Assembly: GCA_002479245.1 (NCBI GenBank)
Contig: DLMG01000317.1
Span: 1 to 11,575, forward strand
Origin: Verrucomicrobia subdivision 3 bacterium UBA7542
Lineage (GTDB): Bacteria > Verrucomicrobiota > Verrucomicrobiia > Limisphaerales > UBA11358
Reading direction: 5' to 3'
DNA length: 11,575 nt
Both the position numbers and the translations under genes were made by a program. The notes under the pieces were generated by a model. The model saw only the letters and a program-made list of their open reading frames with translations, was not told the DNA's origin and ran no database searches. This document shows positions 1 to 6,555 of this stretch, piece by piece. How positions within the stretch are numbered: the stretch's first letter is position 1; each line of letters opens with the position of its first letter.

Positions 1-19
1 AAAAATGAAAAGACGTGTC

Positions 20-988
20 CTAACTCGACGAAGCCATCACATACTTTTCCAGATACGGATTCCAAGCCACGGAGACCTGTCCGGGAACGTTTTTGACCAG
101 AAACGTTGCGGCCTCTTTCCGGGACGAGAATTTCGGACCGGCGCCCGCGTAGAATTCATAGGCAGCGGGGTCCTCGATTTTCTCCGGGCGCACCCGGGCC
201 AGGGCGACACCCTGCTTCCCTTTGGCATCCTTGATCTCGTAAAGATAAATCCACCCGTCCGCTTCCAGAACCTGGGATGCTGCTACCGGAAAGCGCCAGT
301 CTCCGTGCGGGCGCAGCCGCTCATAAGGCCCGAGCGCTGTCGTTGACCGGCCAAGACCGGAACCGACGCCGCGAAAATCCCATTCGCCCTTCCCAAAAAT
401 CTCGATCAGGGAATAAAACAGATAACATTGGCCGTTCACGTGGATTCCGCCCAGCGGCCAGATCCGATAACGCTCCGCCGGTTCGTCCGGGAAATACGCA
501 AATGGCGAGACGACATCGCCATTGCTGGACACAAGATAGTTGAACGCAGGCGGATCGCTTCTGGCATTCTCCCCAAGAAAAGCGATGGAACAGGATACTG
601 CTCCTCCGGCAAAGTGTGGGACTCCATCGGCGGACCGGGAGCCTTTGAAAGTGTCGCCGAAAGCCCACATCGCCCCGCCCGGGACCGCGAACGACTGCCC
701 GCCATCCTGGGAAACAACCGAAGCCCTGGCGTGCGACTCGTTCCAAAGCGAGCCGAGGAAGTTGCTTTGGACGATCTCAAATGTCTTGCCCGTCCGTTTC
801 TCCGCAGGAATGGAGGTTGAACATCCCGAAACGATGACCGTCATGCCCAGAGCGACGAAAAGCCATTCCAAAATGCGCCAGGCCAGATACAGCGGCCCGC
901 CACGTGGCACAGCTTGACGCGGACAATAACTGGTCTTTTGCTCAAACCGGCCAACCGGAACATACTTTTTTCGGTTCAAGGAATTCAT
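20..988 (-). CDS. DUF4185-type surface lipoprotein with repeat-derived N-terminus, C-terminus probably truncated
   Basis: This encodes a 322-aa predicted lipoprotein of the DUF4185 type, which is a beta-propeller fold often found next to secreted glycosidases. A substrate cannot be named. The signature WAFGDTF is at residues 108-114, and further blades follow with IWPLGGIHVNG at 177-186 and GQVSVAWNPYL at 303-313. A hydrophobic stretch at 42-54 ends in a lipobox with the cysteine at residue 56, so export and lipidation are likely. Residues 1-39 come from repeat copy A. The gene-specific part begins at about codon 40, a TTG at 871 that could be the alternative start, but a protein starting there would lack a positively charged n-region. 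The TAG stop follows KYVMASSS, in the middle of a strand where relatives usually continue for some 70 or more residues, so the gene may be broken. No Shine-Dalgarno is visible. The family call rests on recalled motifs. Confidence 0.65.
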   Translation of the reverse strand: MNSLNRKKYVPVGRFEQKTSYCPRQAVPRGGPLYLAWRILEWLFVALGMTVIVSGCSTSIPAEKRTGKTFEIVQSNFLGSLWNESHARASVVSQDGGQSFAVPGGAMWAFGDTFKGSRSADGVPHFAGGAVSCSIAFLGENARSDPPAFNYLVSSNGDVVSPFAYFPDEPAERYRIWPLGGIHVNGQCYLFYSLIEIFGKGEWDFRGVGSGLGRSTTALGPYERLRPHGDWRFPVAASQVLEADGWIYLYEIKDAKGKQGVALARVRPEKIEDPAAYEFYAGAGPKFSSRKEAATFLVKNVPGQVSVAWNPYLEKYVMASSS

Positions 989-1096
989 GCATTTTTTTTC
1001 TTAACCCTCAACTCTCAACTTTCAACCAGTGTAATCCGTGACCGGCGCGTAAATTTTTCGTTTCATGCGCTCAATATTATTTCATCCGGTGCGACA
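873..1096 (-). repeat. Modular repeat, copy A
   Basis: This is one of three related copies in the window (others at 2836-3070 and 3751-3918). Read on the minus strand it begins at TGTCGCAC (1096), has an AT-rich leader (TGAAATAATATTG), then a 14-codon ORF MKRKIYAPVTDYTG (1064-1066 down to a TGA at 1022-1024), then a heptamer array. A second start at 986-988 opens MNSLNRKKYVPVGRF, followed by a segment shared with copy C (CCACGTGGC) and the shared coding end LYLAWRIL. The repeat stops near 873, where sequence unique to the DUF4185 gene begins, and the reading frame continues across the join. It keeps the 27 bp (GCGG to GCGG) that copy B lacks. Confidence 0.9.
1005..1026. repeat. TCAACTC heptamer array in copy A
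   Basis: About three imperfect tandem units of TCAACTC lie inside repeat copy A. The matching array in copy B (2972-3000) has exactly one more 7-bp unit, while the flanks are nearly identical. This is a length-variable microsatellite located between the two alternative starts of the repeat ORF. Confidence 0.85.
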
Positions 1097-1157
1097 ACGG
1101 CTGTCCAAGCCTCTTTTTCCAAAGGACGTGATTCATGTGCAGATTGGCAAGTAATAT

Positions 1158-2723
1158 TCACCATATGAACGTGACGATGCTGTGTCCGGGGGCGATGTAA
1201 TCGAAGAATTTGCCGTCGGCCTCGACCTGGAATGTCTTTTCCGTTCTGTTCTTGTTGAACACGACCAGCGAGGTCTGGCCGTTGGACAGGGCGAAGGCGA
1301 CGATGTCCATGCCGCCGGGGTCGGCGCCTTTGAAGGAGGCCGCGATGTGCTTCGAGTCGGGCCGGGCGGCGCGGGACATTTGGGCTATCCCATAGAACTC
1401 GCGCTCGAACTTCGCTTCCTGGTAGTTGTCGGTCTGAATCACCACCAATCCCGCGGCTTCGGAATCGGGGCGCGGAGTCGGCCCGAACTTGCCGTTGAGC
1501 GCAAGGTTCCACTCCACACTCGCCTGACACCAGTTCTTCGGACCGCCCATCCAACTGTGGGCCATGCCCCAGTCCACATCACCCCACCAGCCGCCCCGGT
1601 TCTTGCCCCAGCCACCATGTTCGGTACAAAGGATTTCCTTGTCGGGAAACCTTTGATGGAGGGTGTTGTAGGTCTTGGCCATGAGGCTGGCGTCGCCGTA
1701 GTAACAGTGCCAGGCGCTTCCGGCAACATACTTGCCCGCCGTGGGATTCGAGAAGATTTTGGTCACGCTCTCCAAGGGATCCATTTTGGCGTCACCTCGA
1801 ATGACCTTCTGGTCGCCGGGGTGCAGTCCCCAGTTGTGGTCGTGGACGAAGATTTTCGTTTTCAATCCCTCGGCCGCGAGTTTGGGACCCAGAAGACTGA
1901 CGAGTCTGATTTGATCGTCCTCGTTCATACGCATGCAAGGGTACGCGGCGGCATCGAACTGTGGTTCGTTCTGCAACGTGACGCCCCAGATTTCAATGCC
2001 TTCCGCCTGGTATTGTTCGATGAATTTCACGAAGTAGTCGGCGTACGCCTCGAAACATTCGGGTTTGAGTTTGCAGGTGGCGCCGGCGGCTTTGTCCACC
2101 TCCGAGATTCCCGTCAGTTTGCCATTGGTTTTCATCCACGCCGGGGCGCTCCACGGCGAGCCGAGAATCCGAATCTCGGGATTCAGCCGCAGCGCGTCCT
2201 TGAGCACGGGAATGATGTATGGCCGGTCGTGAGCGATTGAGAAGCGGGTCAGATCTGGCGATTGCACATCGCAGTAAGTGTAATAAGTGGCGCTGGCCGT
2301 GTAGTCGGAGGCGCCCATGGGCAGCCGCAGGAAGCTGAAGCCCGCGCCTTCGGTCGGCGAGAACAGTTTCTTCATGATGTACTCGTATAGTTGCGGGTTC
2401 CTCCGCTTCAGATTCATGAGCACCCAGGCGGACGAATCCGTCATGGCCGCCCCATAGCCGTACATTGTCTGGAAAGTCCTGGTCCCATCCACGGCAATCT
2501 TCACCGGGCGGCCCGGGTCCGCCGCCGTCAAGGGGATGGAACCCTGCCGAAGCAGTGTGAAGTTGTCATCCTGGTGGATGCCGTTCTGGACATGCTTGGC
2601 ATCGCCGTCGTCCACTTTGGTCACGACGACTGTAACATCACCGCCCCGCAGCGGTGTGGCGCACAGGGCCAATGCCCCGGCAGCCACGGCACAAGCAGCT
2701 TGAAGTAGTCGGTTGCTACGCAT
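1158..2723 (-). CDS. Secreted glycoside hydrolase family 30 (GH30) enzyme
   Basis: This encodes a 521-aa protein with an export signal at residues 1-27 (MRSNRLLQAACAVAAGALAL, then CATPLRGG) and a TIM-barrel plus beta-domain architecture typical of GH30, a family of retaining beta-glycosidases acting on glucosylceramide, beta-1,6-glucan or xylan-type substrates. The substrate cannot be fixed here. FQTMYGYGAAMTDSSAW (84-100) is the family N-terminal strand, and FLRLPMGASD follows at 131-140. The acid/base is Glu253 in LQNEP and the nucleophile is Glu368 in CTEHGG. The C-terminal all-beta domain runs to about 521. The start at 2721-2723 is chosen because it opens the signal peptide. An in-frame extension to 2930 would run through a palindrome and repeat B and is unlikely. 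The start overlaps the stop of the repeat-B ORF (TAG at 2716-2718), which may couple translation. No Shine-Dalgarno is visible. Confidence 0.9.
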   Translation of the reverse strand: MRSNRLLQAACAVAAGALALCATPLRGGDVTVVVTKVDDGDAKHVQNGIHQDDNFTLLRQGSIPLTAADPGRPVKIAVDGTRTFQTMYGYGAAMTDSSAWVLMNLKRRNPQLYEYIMKKLFSPTEGAGFSFLRLPMGASDYTASATYYTYCDVQSPDLTRFSIAHDRPYIIPVLKDALRLNPEIRILGSPWSAPAWMKTNGKLTGISEVDKAAGATCKLKPECFEAYADYFVKFIEQYQAEGIEIWGVTLQNEPQFDAAAYPCMRMNEDDQIRLVSLLGPKLAAEGLKTKIFVHDHNWGLHPGDQKVIRGDAKMDPLESVTKIFSNPTAGKYVAGSAWHCYYGDASLMAKTYNTLHQRFPDKEILCTEHGGWGKNRGGWWGDVDWGMAHSWMGGPKNWCQASVEWNLALNGKFGPTPRPDSEAAGLVVIQTDNYQEAKFEREFYGIAQMSRAARPDSKHIAASFKGADPGGMDIVAFALSNGQTSLVVFNKNRTEKTFQVEADGKFFDYIAPGHSIVTFIW

Positions 2724-2955
2724 AAGCAAAGGGATGCCGGGCAAACACGGCCTCGGCGCGGTGGGCAAGTTTGTCCGCCAGTCCCTCGCCCATCTGATGG
2801 GAGAGGGTGGCGGAGCCGGGTGAGGGAACCCAGCTTGTCCGGAAATAATCGCGCGCCTCGTCGAGGATGCGCCAGGCCAGATACAGCGGACAATAACTGG
2901 TCTTTTGCTCAAACCGGCCAACCGGAACATACTTTTTTCGGTTCAAGGAATTCAT
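2716..2955 (-). CDS. 79-aa ORF formed by repeat copy B and a palindromic element, overlapping the GH30 start
   Basis: The ORF opens with the same start as the copy A fusion (MNSLNRKKYVPVGRF), continues through YLAWRILDEARDYF of the repeat, then reads across a palindromic element and unique sequence to a TAG at 2716-2718. The stop lies within the first bases of the GH30 gene (ATG at 2721-2723), so a ribosome ending here could restart on GH30. Compared with copy A it lacks 9 codons. The second half is a readthrough of a palindromic repeat, so it is probably not a folded domain. It could be a coupled leader ORF, or just the decayed end of a former gene. Translation is unproven. Confidence 0.3.
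   Translation of the reverse strand: MNSLNRKKYVPVGRFEQKTSYCPLYLAWRILDEARDYFRTSWVPSPGSATLSHQMGEGLADKLAHRAEAVFARHPFAYA
2783..2807. repeat. 25-bp palindromic REP-like element
   Basis: The arms CCCTC and CCCATC pair with GATGGG and GAGGG around T2795, with a single mismatch (2788/2802). The element is followed by GGGTGAGGGAA, a combination resembling a GC-rich dispersed repeat common in many bacterial genomes. It lies between GH30 and repeat copy B, and would form a hairpin upstream of GH30 in its transcript. Confidence 0.75.
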
Positions 2956-3070
2956 GCATTCTTTTTCTTAACCCTCAACTCTCAACTCTCAACTTTCAAC
3001 CAGTGCAATCCGTGACCGGCGCGAAAATTTTACGTTTCATGCGGGCAATTTTATTTCAACCGGTGCGACA
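2836..3070 (-). repeat. Modular repeat, copy B
   Basis: Read on the minus strand it starts at TGTCGCAC (3070), has the leader TGAAATAAAATTG, a 14-codon ORF MKRKIFAPVTDCTG (3038-3040 to a TGA at 2996-2998), the heptamer array, the second start at 2953-2955, and the coding end YLAWRILDEARDYFRT. Its last 54 bp (from 2836) are identical to the first 54 bp of copy C on the plus strand. Relative to copy A, 27 bp are missing between two GCGG tetramers, which fits a short-direct-repeat deletion that keeps frame. Confidence 0.9.
2972..3000. repeat. TCAACTC heptamer array in copy B
   Basis: About four imperfect TCAACTC units, one more than in copy A, are located between the first (14-codon) and second ORF of the repeat. 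The 14-codon ORF ends in the first bases of the array. Confidence 0.85.
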
Positions 3071-3095
3071 GTGGGAGATAAAAAAGATTAAAATC

Positions 3096-3125
3096 TTGCA
3101 TCGGAAATTAATTTGGTTCAATAAT
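3096..3125 (+). promoter_or_regulatory. Possible promoter of the 194-aa secreted protein
   Basis: TTGCAT (3096-3101) and AATAAT (3120-3125) are separated by 18 bp in a very AT-rich stretch directly after repeat copy B. AATAAT matches the TATAAT hexamer at five of six positions, and the -35 match is weak. Transcription would begin about 3132, only a few bases before the GTG, so the mRNA would be nearly leaderless. This is a pattern match only. Confidence 0.25.
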
Positions 3126-3135
3126 AAGTAATCTT

Positions 3136-3720
3136 GTGAAACAAAAATTAACAATTTTGGCTGCTTTGCTGTTTGTATTTAGAATTCATGCGGCATTGGT
3201 TGAATATTCTTATACGGGAAAAGAGACATACACCGGTGATGGCAATCAGGAGACTCTCACCTATACGGGAATAATGATTTACGACACCGTGTCATCCAAC
3301 GTGACCGATGTTAGTTGGCGGAAAGATAAAACTTATCACGTCAGCACGGACACAAACTTGCATTTCACCACGGTAACGGGACTAAAATCAAAAACCTATA
3401 CGGTCATAACAGGATCCGCATCAGGAACAGACACCAATGGGTTTTATCATTTGGACGATTATATGATCAGCGGTCAGAATGACACCTTGCAAATTGCAAC
3501 CAACGCCACGTTTGTGTTTCCAAAGCGTTTCACCGGCAGCAATAACCGTGACATATATCCCGATGTCAATGGCAACGACTGGTTGGAAACCTGGGGTGAA
3601 ACAATGACTTTTTTCGCAAGCCGGACAAAATCCGACAACGATGAAAATTTAAGCAGCGACGAAGCAGCAAATGCGATCGTCACCGGGTTGCAAAACAAGG
3701 GCTATTCAGAACGAAATTGA
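3136..3720 (+). CDS. Secreted protein of unknown function (194 aa)
   Basis: I do not recognise this family. The protein starts with a clear signal peptide (MKQKLTILAALLFVFRIHAA, cleavage probably after residue 20). The mature part is rich in Thr, Ser, Asn, Asp and Tyr and looks mostly beta-stranded, with alternating stretches such as TYTGIMIYDT and TYTVITGSASGT. There is no cysteine, lipobox, membrane anchor or C-terminal sorting motif. The GTG at 3136 is the only start that opens the signal peptide. It stands alone on the plus strand between repeat copies B and C, is clearly more AT-rich than GH30, pckG or alaS, and could have been acquired between the repeats. A periplasmic or exported structural or binding role is possible but not shown. 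Confidence 0.7.
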   Translation: MKQKLTILAALLFVFRIHAALVEYSYTGKETYTGDGNQETLTYTGIMIYDTVSSNVTDVSWRKDKTYHVSTDTNLHFTTVTGLKSKTYTVITGSASGTDTNGFYHLDDYMISGQNDTLQIATNATFVFPKRFTGSNNRDIYPDVNGNDWLETWGETMTFFASRTKSDNDENLSSDEAANAIVTGLQNKGYSERN

Positions 3721-3726
3721 CGCGGT

Positions 3727-3888
3727 TCAAAACGGCTGACCCGGAATGGGTGTCCGGAAATAATCGCGCGCCTCGTCGAGGATGCGCCAGGCCAGATACA
3801 GCGGCTTGCCACGTGGCGTAGCTTTACGTGGATAATAACTGGTGGCCCGTTCAAAATCCGTGACCGGCGCGTATATTTTTCGTTTCAT
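3727..3888 (-). CDS. 53-aa ORF of the modular repeat, intact form
   Basis: The ORF starts at ATG 3886-3888 with MKRKIYAPVTDFERA, goes on with TSYYPRKATPRGKPLYLAW and RILDEARDYFRT, and ends with PIPGQPF and a TGA at 3727-3729. The same peptide segments occur, altered, in copies A and B, which differ in bases but keep residues such as APVTD, RF/DFE, TSY, PRG and LYLAWRI. Differences between copies mostly keep the reading frame, which suggests it once was, or is, translated. The product is basic, hydrophilic and has no signal peptide. I do not recognise a family. It may be a small protein, or the leftover N-terminus of a longer gene family. Confidence 0.4.
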   Translation of the reverse strand: MKRKIYAPVTDFERATSYYPRKATPRGKPLYLAWRILDEARDYFRTPIPGQPF

Positions 3889-3918
3889 GCGAGCAATTTT
3901 ATTTCAGGCCGTGCGACA
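3751..3918 (-). repeat. Modular repeat, copy C (simple form without heptamer insert)
   Basis: On the minus strand it starts at TGTCGCAC (3918), has the leader TGAAATAAAATTG, and opens MKRKIYAPVTD without interruption into the rest of the ORF. It lacks the roughly 100-bp heptamer plus second-start module found in A and B, and it has the CCACGTGGC segment that B lost. The plus-strand segment 3751-3804 is identical to copy B. It joins a restriction-modification gene fragment at its 3918 edge. Confidence 0.9.
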
Positions 3919-4125
3919 AAGGTTCTTTTGGGTCTCGTGGTTCACGTCCCAACCAAGGGCGAGCCAGAATTTGTCTATGAAATCGCGGCGCGCCTCCTAT
4001 TCCTGACCTGCTCGCGATTCATCGGAGTAGGCCGGGGAACGGTAGAATTTCTCGTTGGCCCGAAAATCCGCCACAAGCGCTTTAACCTTTGCAAAAGCCC
4101 CGTAAAGCTGCGCCACGGGGCGGGC
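3919..4125 (-). pseudogene. Remnant of a type IIG-like restriction-modification gene (N-terminal part)
   Basis: Reading from about 4101 to 3922 in one frame gives AKVKALVADFRANEKFY, then RSPAYSDESRAGQE, a TAG stop at 3997-3999, and then in the same frame EARRDFIDKFWLALGWDV and NHETQKN. The pattern of an F-x-Y segment followed by RxxFIDxF and ALGWDVNHE is what I know from the extreme N-terminus of type IIG (Eco57I-like) restriction-methyltransferase polypeptides. Only about 60 residues of a protein normally of 900 or more remain. The nonsense codon and the abrupt end at repeat copy C (3918) make it dead. Upstream of about 4125 the frame no longer resembles the family. The identification is from memory of the motif. 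Confidence 0.6.
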
Positions 4126-4358
4126 TGCATCAACTTGTCGCGCCGAAATCTGACTCGTCGCGCTAGAATCAGATACAAGCGGATGAAGGCAGAACCCGGC
4201 TGGCATGGTGGGAGCGAGTGTGCGCCGAAGATTTATTCGCGTCAATGCCGCCGTCGCCGCCGTCATAACGAGGAATAATGGCGTGTTACCTTTCAGTGAA
4301 ATACCGCGTCCATGATACCAAACGATTACTTTTAATGGAAAATTGCCACCAATCAGAC
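4126..4358. other. Gene-poor stretch, nothing recognisable
   Basis: Only uninformative short frames are seen here on both strands. There is no RNA gene, no clear repeat and no convincing promoter. It may hold further decayed sequence from the restriction-modification locus and the promoter of the small gene that follows. Confidence 0.5.
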
Positions 4359-4520
4359 ATGAAAAACAGCCAAACCAACGAGCTGGTTCCAAATTTCAAG
4401 GACTTGGTCTGGGTTCGATGCAAAGAATATAGGTGTTTGGCCTATTTGGACGCGACCGGCAAATGGATAAATTTCTATACCGGGAAGAAATTAACGGATT
4501 TTGTCAAAATAATCGGATGA
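4359..4520 (+). CDS. Small conserved-looking protein of unknown function (53 aa)
   Basis: From ATG 4359 the product begins MKNSQTNELVPNFKDLVWVR and continues with CKEYRCLAYLDATGKW, a compact soluble sequence with two cysteines (residues 22 and 27 from this start) and no signal peptide. An ATG at 4335 (61 aa) is equally possible, and an ATG at 4278 is less likely. The pattern W-V-R-C-x-x-Y-R-C-L-A-Y-x-D-x-x-G-K-W reminds me of short hypothetical proteins in Verrucomicrobiota, but no function is known to me. A strong intrinsic terminator 25 bp behind the stop supports it being a real transcription unit. Confidence 0.55.
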   Translation: MKNSQTNELVPNFKDLVWVRCKEYRCLAYLDATGKWINFYTGKKLTDFVKIIG

Positions 4521-4545
4521 CCCCGGTTTTTTGTGATTGGCGAAG

Positions 4546-4576
4546 GGCTGGACTTCGGTTCAGCCGTTTTCTTTTT
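4546..4576 (+). terminator. Intrinsic terminator with UUCG tetraloop
   Basis: The stem GGCTGGAC pairs with GTTCAGCC (one G-T wobble) around a TTCG loop closed by C-G, a very stable tetraloop. It is followed by GTTTTCTTTTT. It ends the small gene 4359-4520 and separates it from pckG, whose start is about 90 bp further on. Confidence 0.85.
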
Positions 4577-4664
4577 GGCTGTGTCCGCGTCGCGCAAAAA
4601 TGCAAATTTGGTCTGTTCAAACCATCAGGCTTCTGGCAATTTCTCTCCCCATTATTTGGCATAA

Positions 4665-6500
4665 ATGACGCACAATCTGACAAACACAATGGACACCGCA
4701 CCGACTGCAAACCGAAAGGTTCTCACCTGGGTCAAGCAAATGGCCGAACTCTGCCGCCCGGAGCGCATTCACTGGTGCGACGGTTCGGACGCGGAAAATC
4801 AGGCGCTCTGCGACCTGATGGTGAAGAGCGGCACCTTCATCAAACTCAACGCCAAAAAACGTCCGGGCTGTTACCTGGCCCGCTCGCATCCCAGCGACGT
4901 GGCGCGCGTCGAAGACCGGACCTTTATCTGTTCCAAGACCAGGGACGAAGCCGGCCCCACGAACAATTGGGCTGACCCCGCCAAGATGAAGCAAAAATTG
5001 CTCAGCCTGTTCAAGGGCTGCATGAAGGGCCGGACAATGTATGTGATTCCGTTTGCCATGGGACCCTTCGGCTCGCCCATTTGCAAAATCGGCATTGAAA
5101 TTTCCGATTCACCTTATGTTGTCGTCAGCATGCGCATCATGACGCGCATGGGCCAGGCTGTGCTCGACCAGCTCGGCGCGAACGGTCCGTTCATCCCGTG
5201 CCTGCACTCCGTGGGGGCGCCGCTCAAGCCGGGCCAGGCCGACGTTTCGTGGCCATGCGAACCCGATCCCAAGAACAAATACATCGTTCATTTTCCCGAC
5301 GAGCCTTTGGTCTGGTCTTACGGCTCCGGTTATGGCGGCAACGCGTTGCTCGGCAAAAAATGCCTCGCGCTCCGCATTGCCTCCACCGTCGCCAAAAAAG
5401 AAGGCTGGATGGCGGAACACATGCTCATCCTTTGCCTCACCTCGCCCCGCAGTGGCGGGAGCAAAAAGCATTACCTCGCCGCCGCATTCCCGAGCGCCTG
5501 CGGCAAAACCAATCTGGTGATGATGCAACCGACGTTGCCCGGCTGGAAGGTCACGGCGCTCGGCGACGACATCGCCTGGATTCGCGTCGGCAAGGACGGG
5601 CGGCTTTACGCGATGAATCCGGAAAATGGCTTCTTCGGTGTCGCGCCCGGCACTTCGATGAAATCGAATCCGAACGCGATGATTACCGCCGCCAAAAATA
5701 CCATTTTTACCAACGTCGCGCTGACCCCGGACGGCGACGTTTGGTGGGAAGACATGGGCGTGCCCGCACCCGTGAAAGCGATTGATTGGGAGGGCCAGGC
5801 ATGGACGCCGGATTCCGGACGCAAGGCCGCGCACCCGAACTCGCGCTTCACCTCGCCCGCGTCGCAATGCCCGGTCATTGACCCCGACTGGCAAAATCCC
5901 GAAGGCGTGCCGCTCTCGGCGATTCTATTCGGCGGACGCCGCCCCGGCACGATTCCGCTGGTGAACGAATCGTTTGATTGGGAACACGGCGTGTTCATGG
6001 GGTCAGCCTGCGGTTCGGAAACCACCGCCGCCATGCTCGGCCAGGCCGGGGTGGTGCGCCACGATCCGTTCGCCATGCTGCCGTTCTGCGGTTACAACAT
6101 GGGCGATTATTTCGCGCACTGGCTTTCGTTCGCGCAACGCACCGACCGCGCCAAGCTGCCCAAAATTTATTTCGTGAACTGGTTCCGCAAGAACGGCGGT
6201 GGCAAATGGCTCTGGCCCGGTTACGGCGAAAACAGCCGTGTGCTTAAATGGATTTGCGAACGCGCCGAAGGCACGGGCAAGGCGCAAAAAACACCCATCG
6301 GGAATCTGCCGACAGCCGACGCGCTTGATTTATCCGGCCTGAATCTGTCCGCCGACAGCCTCAAGCAACTGCTCGCGGTGGACGTTGCGGCCTGGAAAAA
6401 AGAGGTTGAAGGCGTGGCGGCGAATTACGCCACGCTGGGCAGTCATTTGCCGAAAGCGCTGAACGACCAACTTGACCGCTTGCGGAAGCGGCTCGGATAA
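4665..6500 (+). CDS. pckG: Phosphoenolpyruvate carboxykinase (GTP)
   Basis: This 611-aa enzyme converts oxaloacetate and GTP to phosphoenolpyruvate, CO2 and GDP in the cytosol, the entry step of gluconeogenesis (it can also work anaplerotically). The length fits the GTP-dependent class (about 600), not the ATP class (about 530). The P-loop FPSACGKTN is at 275-283, with the mobile catalytic Cys279. GDDIAWIR (300-307) carries the metal-binding aspartate. RIHWCDGS (34-41) and the substrate-binding segment [15 protein letters not shown] (219-233) are family hallmarks. The start could be ATG 4665 or ATG 4689 (eight residues shorter). Neither has a Shine-Dalgarno, and family similarity begins only at about residue 16. 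It is followed after 55 bp by a secreted protein gene on the same strand, possibly co-transcribed. Nothing is missing or odd in the catalytic core. Confidence 0.96.
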   Translation: MTHNLTNTMDTAPTANRKVLTWVKQMAELCRPERIHWCDGSDAENQALCDLMVKSGTFIKLNAKKRPGCYLARSHPSDVARVEDRTFICSKTRDEAGPTNNWADPAKMKQKLLSLFKGCMKGRTMYVIPFAMGPFGSPICKIGIEISDSPYVVVSMRIMTRMGQAVLDQLGANGPFIPCLHSVGAPLKPGQADVSWPCEPDPKNKYIVHFPDEPLVWSYGSGYGGNALLGKKCLALRIASTVAKKEGWMAEHMLILCLTSPRSGGSKKHYLAAAFPSACGKTNLVMMQPTLPGWKVTALGDDIAWIRVGKDGRLYAMNPENGFFGVAPGTSMKSNPNAMITAAKNTIFTNVALTPDGDVWWEDMGVPAPVKAIDWEGQAWTPDSGRKAAHPNSRFTSPASQCPVIDPDWQNPEGVPLSAILFGGRRPGTIPLVNESFDWEHGVFMGSACGSETTAAMLGQAGVVRHDPFAMLPFCGYNMGDYFAHWLSFAQRTDRAKLPKIYFVNWFRKNGGGKWLWPGYGENSRVLKWICERAEGTGKAQKTPIGNLPTADALDLSGLNLSADSLKQLLAVDVAAWKKEVEGVAANYATLGSHLPKALNDQLDRLRKRLG

Positions 6501-6555
6501 AACTTGCATTTCAGGCAATTTGGAATTGAATCTGGCAAAAACCCATTCACGAACG

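Noticed and set aside
1182..2240. Long open frame (352 codons) on the plus strand opposite GH30
   Set aside because: It is antisense to a gene with clear GH30 catalytic motifs. The product has no recognisable motif and its openness follows from the GC-rich codon use of GH30.
2724..2930. N-terminal extension of GH30 to 590 residues
   Set aside because: The added part reads through a palindrome and the wrong frame of repeat B, and it would bury the signal peptide that starts at 2723.
3928..4278. 116-codon open frame on the plus strand
   Set aside because: It is antisense to the restriction-modification remnant, and the product is arginine-rich low-complexity without motifs.
5109..5894. Open frame of 261 codons antisense to pckG
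   Set aside because: It lies wholly within the conserved pckG core, and the product is an arginine- and glycine-rich shadow without domains.
6472..6555. Earlier in-frame start for the DUF4412-like protein
   Set aside because: It lies inside pckG, and the added residues precede and would mask a clear signal peptide beginning at 6556.
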